Source: an uncultured Oscillibacter sp. (GTDB lineage: Bacteria > Bacillota_A > Clostridia > Oscillospirales > Oscillospiraceae). From it: a stretch of DNA of 6,466 nt. Shown in pieces: positions 1 to 5,608 of this stretch (position 1 is its first letter; every line of letters starts with the position of its first letter). The stretch is taken from assembly GCA_902462475.1 (NCBI GenBank), contig CABQCB010000108.1, forward strand, positions 1 through 6,466, written 5' to 3'. The position numbers and the translations under genes were made by a program. The notes below the pieces were generated by a model. The model was not told where the DNA came from, did no database searches, and saw only the letters and a list, made by a program, of their open reading frames with translations.

Positions 1-1039
1 CGCTCCACTGCTCCCGGGCGGCGTCGATCTCGCTGCCCTGGCCGCAGGGGATCAGCGTCACGTGATCCAATCCCAGGTGCTCCTTGAGGATGTCCTCCAG
101 CCGGCCGTCCTCCTGACGGATGGTCATTTTCCGGTTCTCGTCCAGCTCCATGACGAACACGGTGATGCTGGAGAGGATATTGGGATGGACCGTGAATTTG
201 TCGCAGTCCACCATGGTGAACACCGTGTCCAGATGCATGAACGAGCGGGTCTTGGGGATGTTGAACGCCAGGATCTTGCGGAAGGTCTTGCTGTGGGAGA
301 GCACGGTCTCCGCCAGGGCGTCGATGGAGTCCTCCCGGGTGCGCTGGGAGATGCCCACCGCCAGCACCTGGGGCGAGAGCACCAGAATGTCGCCGCCCTC
401 CAGGGAGGTGGTCTGGCCACGGTCGTACCACCGGGGGGTGTTTTTGTAGAGGGGATGGTGCTCAAAAATGAACTTGCCGAAGAGGGTCTCCCGGTTGCGG
501 GTGGGGGTGTGCATCTTGTGGATGGACACGCCCGTGCCGATGGTGGCGAAGGGGTCCCGGGTAAAATAGAGGTTGGGCATGGGGTCCACGGCAAAGGGGT
601 AGCTGTCGGCAGCGGAGAGGTAGTCTCCTAAGCGTGCGCTGCCGGTGCGCAGCTGCTCTTTGCGTACGCCCGCCATCATGGTGGCCACCATCTCCCGGTC
701 CGGCATGGCGGAGAGGTACTCCTCCAGGCTCTCGCGCATGCGGACCTCCCGGATGTCCGCCTCGTCCAGAAACTGTCGGATGAAGTCCCGGCGCACGTCG
801 CCGTCCGTCAGCGATTCCACCACCAGGTCGGTAAGGTACACCACCTCCACGCCCTGGGCGCGCAGGCAGTCGGCAAAGGCGTCGTGTTCCTTTTGTGCTT
901 CCTTCAGATAGGGAATGTCGTCAAACAGCAGCCGCTCCAGATATTCGGGCATGAGGTTTTCCAGCTCGCCGCCGGGGCGGTGCAGCATGACTCGCCGCAG
1001 ACGGCCGATCTCCGAGGTATTATGAATCCCGGTTTCCAA
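1..1039 (-). CDS. arcA: Arginine deiminase, N-terminal 346 residues (3' end beyond window)
   Basis: Cytosolic enzyme hydrolysing L-arginine to L-citrulline and ammonia, the first step of the arginine deiminase ATP-yielding pathway. The minus-strand frame is open from a TTG at 1037-1039 to the left edge. Family landmarks appear in order: SEIGRLRRVMLHRPG (residues 9-23), PNLYFTRDPFA (155-165, catalytic Asp162), LEGGD (213-217, Glu214), SQRTRED (231-237, substrate Arg region) and MHLDTVFTM (268-276, His269 and Asp271 of the catalytic set). The catalytic cysteine of the family lies near the C-terminus, about 60 residues past the edge, so activity cannot be confirmed here. I chose TTG because it is preceded by AAAGGAG about 10 bases upstream, no ATG or GTG lies in frame before it, and the first in-frame ATG (residue 18) would cut the conserved N-terminal strand. 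A terminator separates it from degV upstream, so it should have its own promoter, which I could not identify. Identification is firm; the start codon is likely. Confidence 0.95.
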   Translation of the reverse strand, partial: METGIHNTSEIGRLRRVMLHRPGGELENLMPEYLERLLFDDIPYLKEAQKEHDAFADCLRAQGVEVVYLTDLVVESLTDGDVRRDFIRQFLDEADIREVRMRESLEEYLSAMPDREMVATMMAGVRKEQLRTGSARLGDYLSAADSYPFAVDPMPNLYFTRDPFATIGTGVSIHKMHTPTRNRETLFGKFIFEHHPLYKNTPRWYDRGQTTSLEGGDILVLSPQVLAVGISQRTREDSIDALAETVLSHSKTFRKILAFNIPKTRSFMHLDTVFTMVDCDKFTVHPNILSSITVFVMELDENRKMTIRQEDGRLEDILKEHLGLDHVTLIPCGQGSEIDAAREQWS

Positions 1040-1049
1040 TCTTGGTTCA

Positions 1050-1056
1050 CTCCTTT
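1050..1056 (-). promoter_or_regulatory. Ribosome binding site deciding the arcA TTG start
   Basis: On the minus strand AAAGGAG lies about 10 bases before the TTG at 1037-1039. The overlapping GTG inside GGAGTG opens a different frame that does not encode arginine deiminase, so this site together with the conserved N-terminus selects TTG. Confidence 0.6.
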
Positions 1057-1094
1057 TTTCTCGCAGGGTTTGCTCTGGCATAGGGTCTGTGTTT

Positions 1095-1117
1095 TTTTCC
1101 GTTTCATGCGCGGAAAA
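1095..1117 (-). repeat. Inverted repeat in arcA upstream region
   Basis: Seven-base perfect arms TTTTCCG and CGGAAAA are separated by a nine-base loop, lying between the degV terminator and the arcA ribosome binding site. It could be a regulator site or a leader hairpin. It lacks the GC-rich stem of an intrinsic terminator. No confident -35/-10 pair for arcA was found around it, so its role is unknown. Confidence 0.35.
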
Positions 1118-1118
1118 T

Positions 1119-1151
1119 AAAAAAAGAACAGGCCGAAGCCTGTTCTTTTTT
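1119..1151 (-). terminator. Rho-independent terminator after degV
   Basis: An eight-base-pair stem GAACAGGC / GCCTGTTC (1126-1133 with 1138-1145) closes a CGAA loop. It is flanked by seven A on the left and six T on the right, so it is functional-looking on both strands. On the minus strand it lies 27 bp after the degV stop and would isolate degV from arcA. No plus-strand gene reads into it. Confidence 0.9.
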
Positions 1152-1177
1152 GTATTTGCAATAAAGATCCGTATGGC

Positions 1178-2026
1178 TCAGTAGCCCAGGATGAGGCCTT
1201 TTTCCATGGCGTAGAAGCTGGTGAGGCCCCGGCAGGGCAGGATATCCACGCTGTGCACGGGCAGATCCTCCAAAATCTGCTGCTTGAGCTTCAGAGCGCC
1301 GGCCAGGTTCTCGCAGTGGGAGATGACCACCTCCGCGCCGGTGCAGTCCTTGCTCTGCCGCATGAGGGCGGTGATGGCCTTGTAGGTCTTGGCCTCGCCC
1401 CGGGCCTTGTCGGCCACGTGGATGGTGCCCTGGGGCGTGGCGTCGGCAATGACGTGGATACCCAGGGAGTGCAGCAGCGTGCCCACCAGGGGGCGCATGC
1501 GGCCGTTTTTGATGAGGTTGTCGAAATTCTCCAGGGTGAAGCAGGTGCGCAGGGCGGCCTGATACAGCCGCAGCTGGTCGCAGATGCTCTCAAAGTCCTC
1601 CGGTCCGGCGGCGGACTCCATCAGCGCCTTGGCCTTGCGGATCAGAAGCACCATGGCGCCGGCGGTGGATTTGGAATCAATGACGCAGATCTTCTTTTCC
1701 GGGTGCTCCTCCAGCGCCATCTCCCGGCCCATGACGGCGGCATTGTAGGTGCCGGAGAGGTTGGCGGAAATGGTGAAGCACACGGTGCAGTCCCCGCCCT
1801 CAAACGCGCGGGCAAAGGCTGCCGGAGAGGGGCAGGCCGAGGAGGAGGCGGACTTTTCCGCCGCCATGGCGTCCAGCAGGTCGGGCACCACCAGATCGTC
1901 ATTATCCAGGAATTCCCGTGCACCCACCTGCAGCCGCAGGGGGACTGTTTCAAACCGGACGACATCACTTTCAAAGGCGGACATACGCAGGTCGCAGCTG
2001 CTGTCACTGACAATATTCCAAGTCAT
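1178..2026 (-). CDS. DegV family fatty-acid-binding protein
   Basis: A 282-residue cytosolic protein of the usual DegV length. The family binds a long-chain fatty acid; FakB members present it to the kinase FakA for phosphorylation and phospholipid synthesis. Visible landmarks are the N-terminal strand IVSDSSCDL (5-13), SSACPSP (62-68, the TSQPSP-like loop), ISANLSGTYNAA (86-97, with Ser91 at the position that holds the carboxylate), VIDSKSTAGAM (115-125), LIKNGRMRPLVG (171-182) and HVADKARGEAKTYKAI (203-218). The C-terminus reads PCRGLTSFYAMEKGLILGY, where FakB-type proteins have a HTGPG-like motif, so a lipid-head-group histidine seems missing. The ATG is preceded by AAGGAG with five to six bases of spacing. 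It is transcribed divergently from the MarR-MATE operon from its own near-consensus promoter and ends at a terminator, so it is probably monocistronic. The family call is firm; the actual ligand is not known. Confidence 0.92.
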   Translation of the reverse strand: MTWNIVSDSSCDLRMSAFESDVVRFETVPLRLQVGAREFLDNDDLVVPDLLDAMAAEKSASSSACPSPAAFARAFEGGDCTVCFTISANLSGTYNAAVMGREMALEEHPEKKICVIDSKSTAGAMVLLIRKAKALMESAAGPEDFESICDQLRLYQAALRTCFTLENFDNLIKNGRMRPLVGTLLHSLGIHVIADATPQGTIHVADKARGEAKTYKAITALMRQSKDCTGAEVVISHCENLAGALKLKQQILEDLPVHSVDILPCRGLTSFYAMEKGLILGY

Positions 2027-2032
2027 ATAAAA

Positions 2033-2038
2033 CTCCTT
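2033..2038 (-). promoter_or_regulatory. degV ribosome binding site
   Basis: AAGGAG on the minus strand is well spaced from the degV ATG (2024-2026). It lies only two bases downstream of the large palindrome at 2041-2063, so folding of that leader could influence ribosome access. Confidence 0.8.
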
Positions 2039-2040
2039 GT

Positions 2041-2063
2041 AATCTGGTTTTAAAAACCAGATT
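2041..2063. repeat. 23-bp palindrome at the degV transcription start
   Basis: Perfect eleven-base arms AATCTGGTTTT and AAAACCAGATT surround a single central base. The predicted degV start site is at about 2065, so the palindrome occupies roughly +2 to +24 of the transcript. It could be a repressor operator or a 5' stem-loop in the mRNA next to the ribosome binding site. On the plus strand it is followed by TTT-rich sequence and resembles a terminator, but no plus-strand gene lies upstream that would need one. Confidence 0.7.
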
Positions 2064-2071
2064 TTTCTTTA

Positions 2072-2100
2072 ATCATAATACGCTTTTCTGCCTTTGTCAA
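2072..2100 (-). promoter_or_regulatory. degV promoter (-35 TTGACA, -10 TATGAT)
   Basis: On the minus strand, TTGACA (2095-2100) and TATGAT (2072-2077) are separated by exactly 17 bases, a near-consensus housekeeping sigma promoter. The predicted start is near 2065, giving a leader of about 40 bases that contains little besides the palindrome and the ribosome binding site. Confidence 0.85.
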
Positions 2101-2107
2101 TGACAAA
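2093..2107. promoter_or_regulatory. Palindrome over the degV -35 box, candidate operator
   Basis: TTTGTCAATGACAAA has perfect seven-base arms around one base. It covers the degV -35 hexamer and ends 12 bases before the marR -35. Size and symmetry fit a site for a dimeric winged-helix regulator such as the adjacent MarR protein, but binding is inference. Part of its symmetry comes from the TTGACA hexamer itself. Confidence 0.5.
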
Positions 2108-2119
2108 AGCCCGAATGGA

Positions 2120-2148
2120 TTGACAATGTGGGGAAAAGATGCTATTTT
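2120..2148 (+). promoter_or_regulatory. marR-MATE operon promoter (-35 TTGACA, -10 TATTTT)
   Basis: TTGACA (2120-2125) and TATTTT (2143-2148) are 17 bases apart, followed by an AT-rich start region near 2155. The -35 boxes of this promoter and of the degV promoter are only 19 bp apart and face away from each other. A transcript starting near 2155 excludes an upstream in-frame ATG at 2128 as the marR start. Confidence 0.75.
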
Positions 2149-2154
2149 AATATA

Positions 2155-2184
2155 GTTCAAAAAAGAACAGTTTCGATAAGAACA
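2155..2184 (+). promoter_or_regulatory. Repeats at the marR transcription start, candidate operator
   Basis: An inverted repeat GTTC-A6-GAAC (2155-2168) sits at the predicted start site. AAGAACA occurs twice in the same orientation (2163-2169 and 2178-2184), 15 bp apart. Placement between start site and ribosome binding site is typical for an autorepressor operator. The arms are short, so this is tentative. Confidence 0.35.
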
Positions 2185-2199
2185 AAAACGGAGGGGCGT

Positions 2200-2646
2200 A
2201 TGGAGTTTTCCCAGCTTTTACGGGCGGCCCGGCAGTTTGAGCGGGTGTTTGCTCAGAGGATCTCCCCGGTTTTGGAGCGGTGCGAGCTGACCATGGGAGA
2301 GATACGGGTGCTGCTGTTTCTGGCCAATAACCCCGGGTGCGACACGGCCCGGGACGTGGTGATGGTGCGGGGACTGGGCAAATCCCAGGTGTCCCAGGCG
2401 GTGGACCTGCTGGTGGGCAAGGGGCTTTTGGAACGCTGCCCCAGCCAGCGGGACCGGCGGATCGTCCACCTGACCATCACCCAGGCGGGGTGGCCGGTGG
2501 CCCGGGAAGCCCAGGCCGTACAGGCCCGCTGCGGCCGTGCCCTGTTTGAAGGGCTGACGCCGGAAGAGATGGAAACGCTCCGGGTGATCCTGGAGAAAAT
2601 TGTGGTCAACAGTGCACGCTTGGCCGGAGAGGAGCAGAAGCAATGA
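2200..2646 (+). CDS. MarR family transcriptional regulator
   Basis: A 148-residue dimeric winged-helix DNA-binding protein of the usual MarR size. N- and C-terminal helices (about 1-25 and 119-143) would form the dimerisation region. A helix-turn-helix follows the LTMGEIRVLLFLANNPGC segment (30-47), with the recognition helix around LGKSQVSQAVDLLVGKGLL (59-77). The wing carries Asp85-Arg86-Arg87 before IVHLTIT, the classic MarR signature. I chose the ATG at 2200 because GGAGG lies five bases before it; the in-frame ATG at 2128 falls inside the promoter. The gene overlaps the MATE transporter by four bases, so the two are translated together. Such pairs, as with MepR and MepA of Staphylococcus, usually have the regulator repressing its own operon until a toxic ligand releases it. 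Autorepression and the ligand are inferred, not shown. Confidence 0.93.
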   Translation: MEFSQLLRAARQFERVFAQRISPVLERCELTMGEIRVLLFLANNPGCDTARDVVMVRGLGKSQVSQAVDLLVGKGLLERCPSQRDRRIVHLTITQAGWPVAREAQAVQARCGRALFEGLTPEEMETLRVILEKIVVNSARLAGEEQKQ

Positions 2647-4043
2647 GGAAAAAGGCGGATGAGGTCAAAGAAAATGTGGATCTGGGAAGCGGAAAGGTAA
2701 GCCGGCTGTTATTTTCCCTGGCGATGCCCACCATTACTTCCCAGATCGTGAATATGCTCTATAACCTGGTGGACCGGGTGTACATCGGGCACATGACACC
2801 GGTGGACACGGTGGGCAAGCTGGCACTGACCGGTGTGGGTGTGTGTCTGCCGGTCATCATGGTGGTGTCGGCCTTTGCGGCTTTGCTGGGCATGGGCGGC
2901 GCGCCCCGCGCCTCCATTGCCGAGGGCCGGGGCGACGCGGAGGAGTCCGAGCGCATCATGGGCAACTGCTTTACCATGCTGGTGGCGGTGTCCCTTGTTT
3001 TGACGGTGGTGCTGCGGCTGATCGCCGAGCCCATGCTGCTGACCTTCGGCGCCAGTGAAAATACCATCGGCTATGCGCTGGACTATATGAACATCTACGC
3101 CCTGGGCACCTTGTTCGTCCAGGTGACATTGGGCATGAACGCTTATATCACCGCCCAGGGCTTCACCACCGTCAGCATGCGCACGGTGCTCATCGGCGCC
3201 ATCCTCAACACCATCCTGGACCCCATCTTTATCTTCGGGTTCGACATGGGCGTCCGGGGCGCGGCGCTGGCCACCATCCTCTCCCAGGCGGTGTCCGCCG
3301 CGTGGGTGCTGCGGTTCCTGCGGAGCAAGAAGACCAAGTGGCGCCTGAAAGGAAAGAACCTGCGTCCCCGGGCCAAGGTGGTATTCCCCTGCCTGGCCCT
3401 GGGCCTCTCTCCGTTCATTATGCAGTCCACGGAGAGTCTGATCGCCATTTGCTTCAACTCCTCCCTGCTCAAATACGGCGGCGATATTGCCGTGGGTGCT
3501 ATGACGGTGCTCACCAGCATCATGCAGTTTGCCATGATGCCCCTTCAGGGGCTGACCCAGGGCGCCCAGCCCATCGTCAGCTACAACTACGGCGCCAGAA
3601 AGGCCGACCGGGTGCGGGAGGCCTTCAAGTGCCTGCTGAAGGCCTGCGTGGTATACTCCATGTGCCTTTGGATCCTGGTGCAGCTGTTCCCCCGCATGTT
3701 CATCCTGATTTTCAATAATTCCCCGGAGCTGGTGGATTATGCCTCCTGGGCCCTGCGGATCTATATGGCGGCCACCGGCGTGTTCGGCGTGCAGATCGCC
3801 TGCCAGCAGACCTTCATCGCCCTGGGCAACGCGAAAACGTCCCTCTTCCTGGCGGTGCTGCGCAAGATCATCCTGCTGATCCCGCTCATTTATATTCTGC
3901 CCCTGTTCTTCACGGATAAGGCATTTGCCGTGTTCCTGGCGGAGCCGGTGGCGGACGTACTGGCAGTGTGCACCACGGCCACCATGTTCTTCTTCCAGTT
4001 CCGCCGGTCCATGGCAGAGCTGGAGCATCCCAAGAGCGCCTGA
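2643..4043 (+). CDS. MATE family multidrug efflux transporter
   Basis: A 466-residue inner-membrane antiporter of normal length with about twelve hydrophobic segments in two bundles. MATE proteins export cationic drugs or metabolites driven by sodium or protons. The first helix region reads SLAMPTITSQIVNMLYNLVD (25-44). Other landmarks are GMGGAPRASIAEGRGD (83-98), NTILDPIFIFGFDMGVRGAALATILSQ-type sequence (189-215), and GLTQGAQPIVSYNYGARK (303-320) in the second half. These fit the DinF/MepA-like branch. A charged linker (about 227-245) separates the bundles. The start ATG overlaps the marR stop as ATGA and has its own AGAGGAG eight bases upstream (2628-2634). The gene ends about 30 bp before a strong terminator. 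Substrates cannot be read from the sequence. Family assignment is secure. Confidence 0.95.
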   Translation: MRKKADEVKENVDLGSGKVSRLLFSLAMPTITSQIVNMLYNLVDRVYIGHMTPVDTVGKLALTGVGVCLPVIMVVSAFAALLGMGGAPRASIAEGRGDAEESERIMGNCFTMLVAVSLVLTVVLRLIAEPMLLTFGASENTIGYALDYMNIYALGTLFVQVTLGMNAYITAQGFTTVSMRTVLIGAILNTILDPIFIFGFDMGVRGAALATILSQAVSAAWVLRFLRSKKTKWRLKGKNLRPRAKVVFPCLALGLSPFIMQSTESLIAICFNSSLLKYGGDIAVGAMTVLTSIMQFAMMPLQGLTQGAQPIVSYNYGARKADRVREAFKCLLKACVVYSMCLWILVQLFPRMFILIFNNSPELVDYASWALRIYMAATGVFGVQIACQQTFIALGNAKTSLFLAVLRKIILLIPLIYILPLFFTDKAFAVFLAEPVADVLAVCTTATMFFFQFRRSMAELEHPKSA

Positions 4044-4074
4044 GAAAGAGCGGGCGCTGCCGGCAAGGCCCAAT

Positions 4075-4111
4075 AAAAAAAACCGGACAGCCACTGGCTG
4101 TCCGGTTTTTT
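4075..4111. terminator. Bidirectional Rho-independent terminator between convergent genes
   Basis: A stem of CCGGACAGCC with GGCTGTCCGG (4083-4092 with 4096-4105) closes a three-base loop and has eight A on the left and six T on the right. It lies 31 bp after the MATE stop and 16 bp after the permease stop on the opposite strand, so it should end both converging transcripts. Confidence 0.95.
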
Positions 4112-4127
4112 ATGTAGTTGGTTGTGC

Positions 4128-5489
4128 TCAGGATTTTTTATCCCGGGGCAGCACCAGGTTCAGCAGCACGGCCATGATGGTGGCAACCACCACGGGGGAC
4201 TTGCCGAAGATCATGGTGAAGCTGTCGGGGAACTGGCTCAAAGAGCCGGCGGCCTGGGAAATGCCCACGCCCAGGGCTGCGGAGAGGCCCACGATGGTGG
4301 TGTTGCGGGCGGAGAGCTCCTGGGAGGCGATGAGCTTCATGCCGGTCATGGCGATGGTGGAGAACACGGTCACCGTGGCGCCGCCCAGCACGCACTGGGG
4401 AATGGTGGTCAGGATGGCGGCGAACTTGGGAGACACGCCTGCCAGCAGCAAAAATGCACCGGTCAGCGCGAACACCGTGCGGTTGATGACCTTGTTGGTG
4501 GTGACGATGCCCACGTTCTGGGAATAGGTAGCGGTGGGCAGGCCGCCGAAGAGGGCCGTGAGGATGTTGCTGGCGCCGTAGGCGATGATGCCGCCCTGCA
4601 GCTCCCGGTCAGTGGGGTCACGGTCCATGCCGCCCACGGTGGTGGCGGTGAAGTCGCCGATGGCCTGGATGGAGTTGATGGCAAACAGCAGTCCGATGGC
4701 GATGCAGGAGGCGGGATCGAAGGTCACGCCGAAGTGCATGAACTGGGGCAGGGAGAACCAGGCGGCCTCGCCCACGCTGGAAAAGCTCACCATGTCAAAG
4801 AACACGGCGGCCACAACATAGCCGAACAGCATGCCGATGAGGATGGAGGCCAGCTTGCAAAGGCCCTTGGCGAAGTGGTTGAGCACGATGACCGCCGCCA
4901 GCGTCAGCGCGGCCACCAGCCAGTTTTGCCAGGAGCCATAGATGAGAGACTCGGAGGCGCCGGAGGCGGCAATGGCCTCGGCGGTGTTGGCGGTGCCGCC
5001 GGCCATGTAGTTGATGGCGGTGGGGTAGAGGGAAAGGCCGATGGTGAACACCACCGTGCCGGTGATGACCGGCGGGAACAAAAGACGGATCTTCTTGACG
5101 AAAATACCCACGATGATGGCCACCACGCCGCCGACGATCATGGCGCCGGCAATGGCCGCCACACCGCCGCCGGAGGAGGCGATGGCCTGCATGCTGGGCA
5201 CGTAGGCAAAGCTCACGCCCAGGATCACAGGGAGGCCGGAGCCGAAGTACCGGCCAATGGGAAACAGCTGCAAGAGGGTGCAGATGGCGGACATGACCAG
5301 CGACGCCTGGATCAAAAGCACCCGGTCCGCCTGGCTGAGGCCAACGGCACCGGCAATGATGATCGGCGGCGTCACGCAGCCGACGATCATGGCTACCAGA
5401 TGCTGCAGCGCCAGGGAAACAGAGGTACCAAGAGGGGGTCTGCCAGTGAATTGAAACAGGAGATCACGACCGCGGGGAGAAGATTCCAT
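4128..5489 (-). CDS. NCS2/NAT family nucleobase permease (xanthine/uracil type)
   Basis: A 453-residue inner-membrane symporter of usual NCS2 length with about fourteen hydrophobic segments. The family imports xanthine, uric acid, uracil or related bases with protons or sodium. Landmarks are LALQHLVAM (26-34, conserved His30), FPPVITGTVVFTIGLSL (138-154), IQAIGDFTATT (274-284), ELQGGIIAYGASNILTALFGGLPTATYSQNVG (296-327) and the NAT-signature-like QNVGIVTTNK (324-333). At the helix-8 site where XanQ, UapA and UraA have a substrate-binding Glu, this protein has Gln275. The helix-9 Asp of XanQ and UapA is Tyr304, and the signature Thr is Asn332. Substrate is therefore uncertain. The ATG is preceded by AAAGGAG eight bases upstream. 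It has its own promoter and a terminator. I see no purine riboswitch, since the leader is only about 34 bases. Confidence 0.92.
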   Translation of the reverse strand: MESSPRGRDLLFQFTGRPPLGTSVSLALQHLVAMIVGCVTPPIIIAGAVGLSQADRVLLIQASLVMSAICTLLQLFPIGRYFGSGLPVILGVSFAYVPSMQAIASSGGGVAAIAGAMIVGGVVAIIVGIFVKKIRLLFPPVITGTVVFTIGLSLYPTAINYMAGGTANTAEAIAASGASESLIYGSWQNWLVAALTLAAVIVLNHFAKGLCKLASILIGMLFGYVVAAVFFDMVSFSSVGEAAWFSLPQFMHFGVTFDPASCIAIGLLFAINSIQAIGDFTATTVGGMDRDPTDRELQGGIIAYGASNILTALFGGLPTATYSQNVGIVTTNKVINRTVFALTGAFLLLAGVSPKFAAILTTIPQCVLGGATVTVFSTIAMTGMKLIASQELSARNTTIVGLSAALGVGISQAAGSLSQFPDSFTMIFGKSPVVVATIMAVLLNLVLPRDKKS

Positions 5490-5497
5490 ACTAATGG

Positions 5498-5504
5498 CTC
5501 CTTT
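5498..5504 (-). promoter_or_regulatory. Permease ribosome binding site
   Basis: AAAGGAG on the minus strand lies eight bases before the ATG at 5487-5489. It supports this start over the following codons. Confidence 0.8.
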
Positions 5505-5529
5505 CGGTTTGGTTTCTCAGTACAACTGT

Positions 5530-5557
5530 ATCATAACACAAGAAATTGTAAAAGCAA
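5530..5557 (-). promoter_or_regulatory. Permease promoter (extended -10 TGTTATGAT)
   Basis: On the minus strand TATGAT (5530-5535) is preceded by TGT, forming an extended -10. A weak -35 TTGCTT (5552-5557) lies 16 bases upstream. The predicted start near 5523 gives a leader of about 34 bases. The region further upstream is very A/T-rich and could act as an UP element. Confidence 0.6.
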
Positions 5558-5587
5558 ACAAAAATTTTTTAGAAAAAACAAAAATTT
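5556..5587. repeat. Two 12-bp A/T-tract direct repeats, 20-bp period
   Basis: AAACAAAAATTT occurs exactly at 5556-5567 and 5576-5587. The copies are 20 bp apart, about two helical turns, at and upstream of the permease -35 box. They may be an UP element, a bent-DNA segment or paired regulator sites. Low base complexity weakens the case. Confidence 0.5.
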
Positions 5588-5608
5588 ATTGCGATTCGCC
5601 CTGGCGGG

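Noticed and set aside
62..631. Plus-strand and other minus-strand frames within the arginine deiminase region
   Set aside because: The minus-strand arginine deiminase frame explains this DNA with conserved catalytic motifs; the others show none.
1253..2053. Plus-strand open frame opposite degV
   Set aside because: No recognisable family and Gly/His-rich shadow composition. It also overlaps the degV leader and lacks a promoter.
2041..2070. Plus-strand intrinsic terminator
   Set aside because: It has a stem followed by T-rich sequence, but no plus-strand gene upstream needs it. Its position at the degV start site makes a regulatory role more likely.
2128..2199. Upstream ATG extending the MarR protein by 24 residues
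   Set aside because: It lies between the -35 and -10 boxes and lacks a ribosome binding site, whereas the ATG at 2200 has GGAGG at good spacing.
2709..4094. Long minus-strand open frame opposite the MATE gene
   Set aside because: Its product is a low-complexity string rich in His, Gly and Gln with no family motif. It is the shadow of GC-rich third positions of the MATE gene, and it spans the terminator.
5490..5608. Purine riboswitch before the nucleobase permease
   Set aside because: The predicted leader is only about 34 bases, the region is A/T tracts, and no aptamer-like helices were seen.
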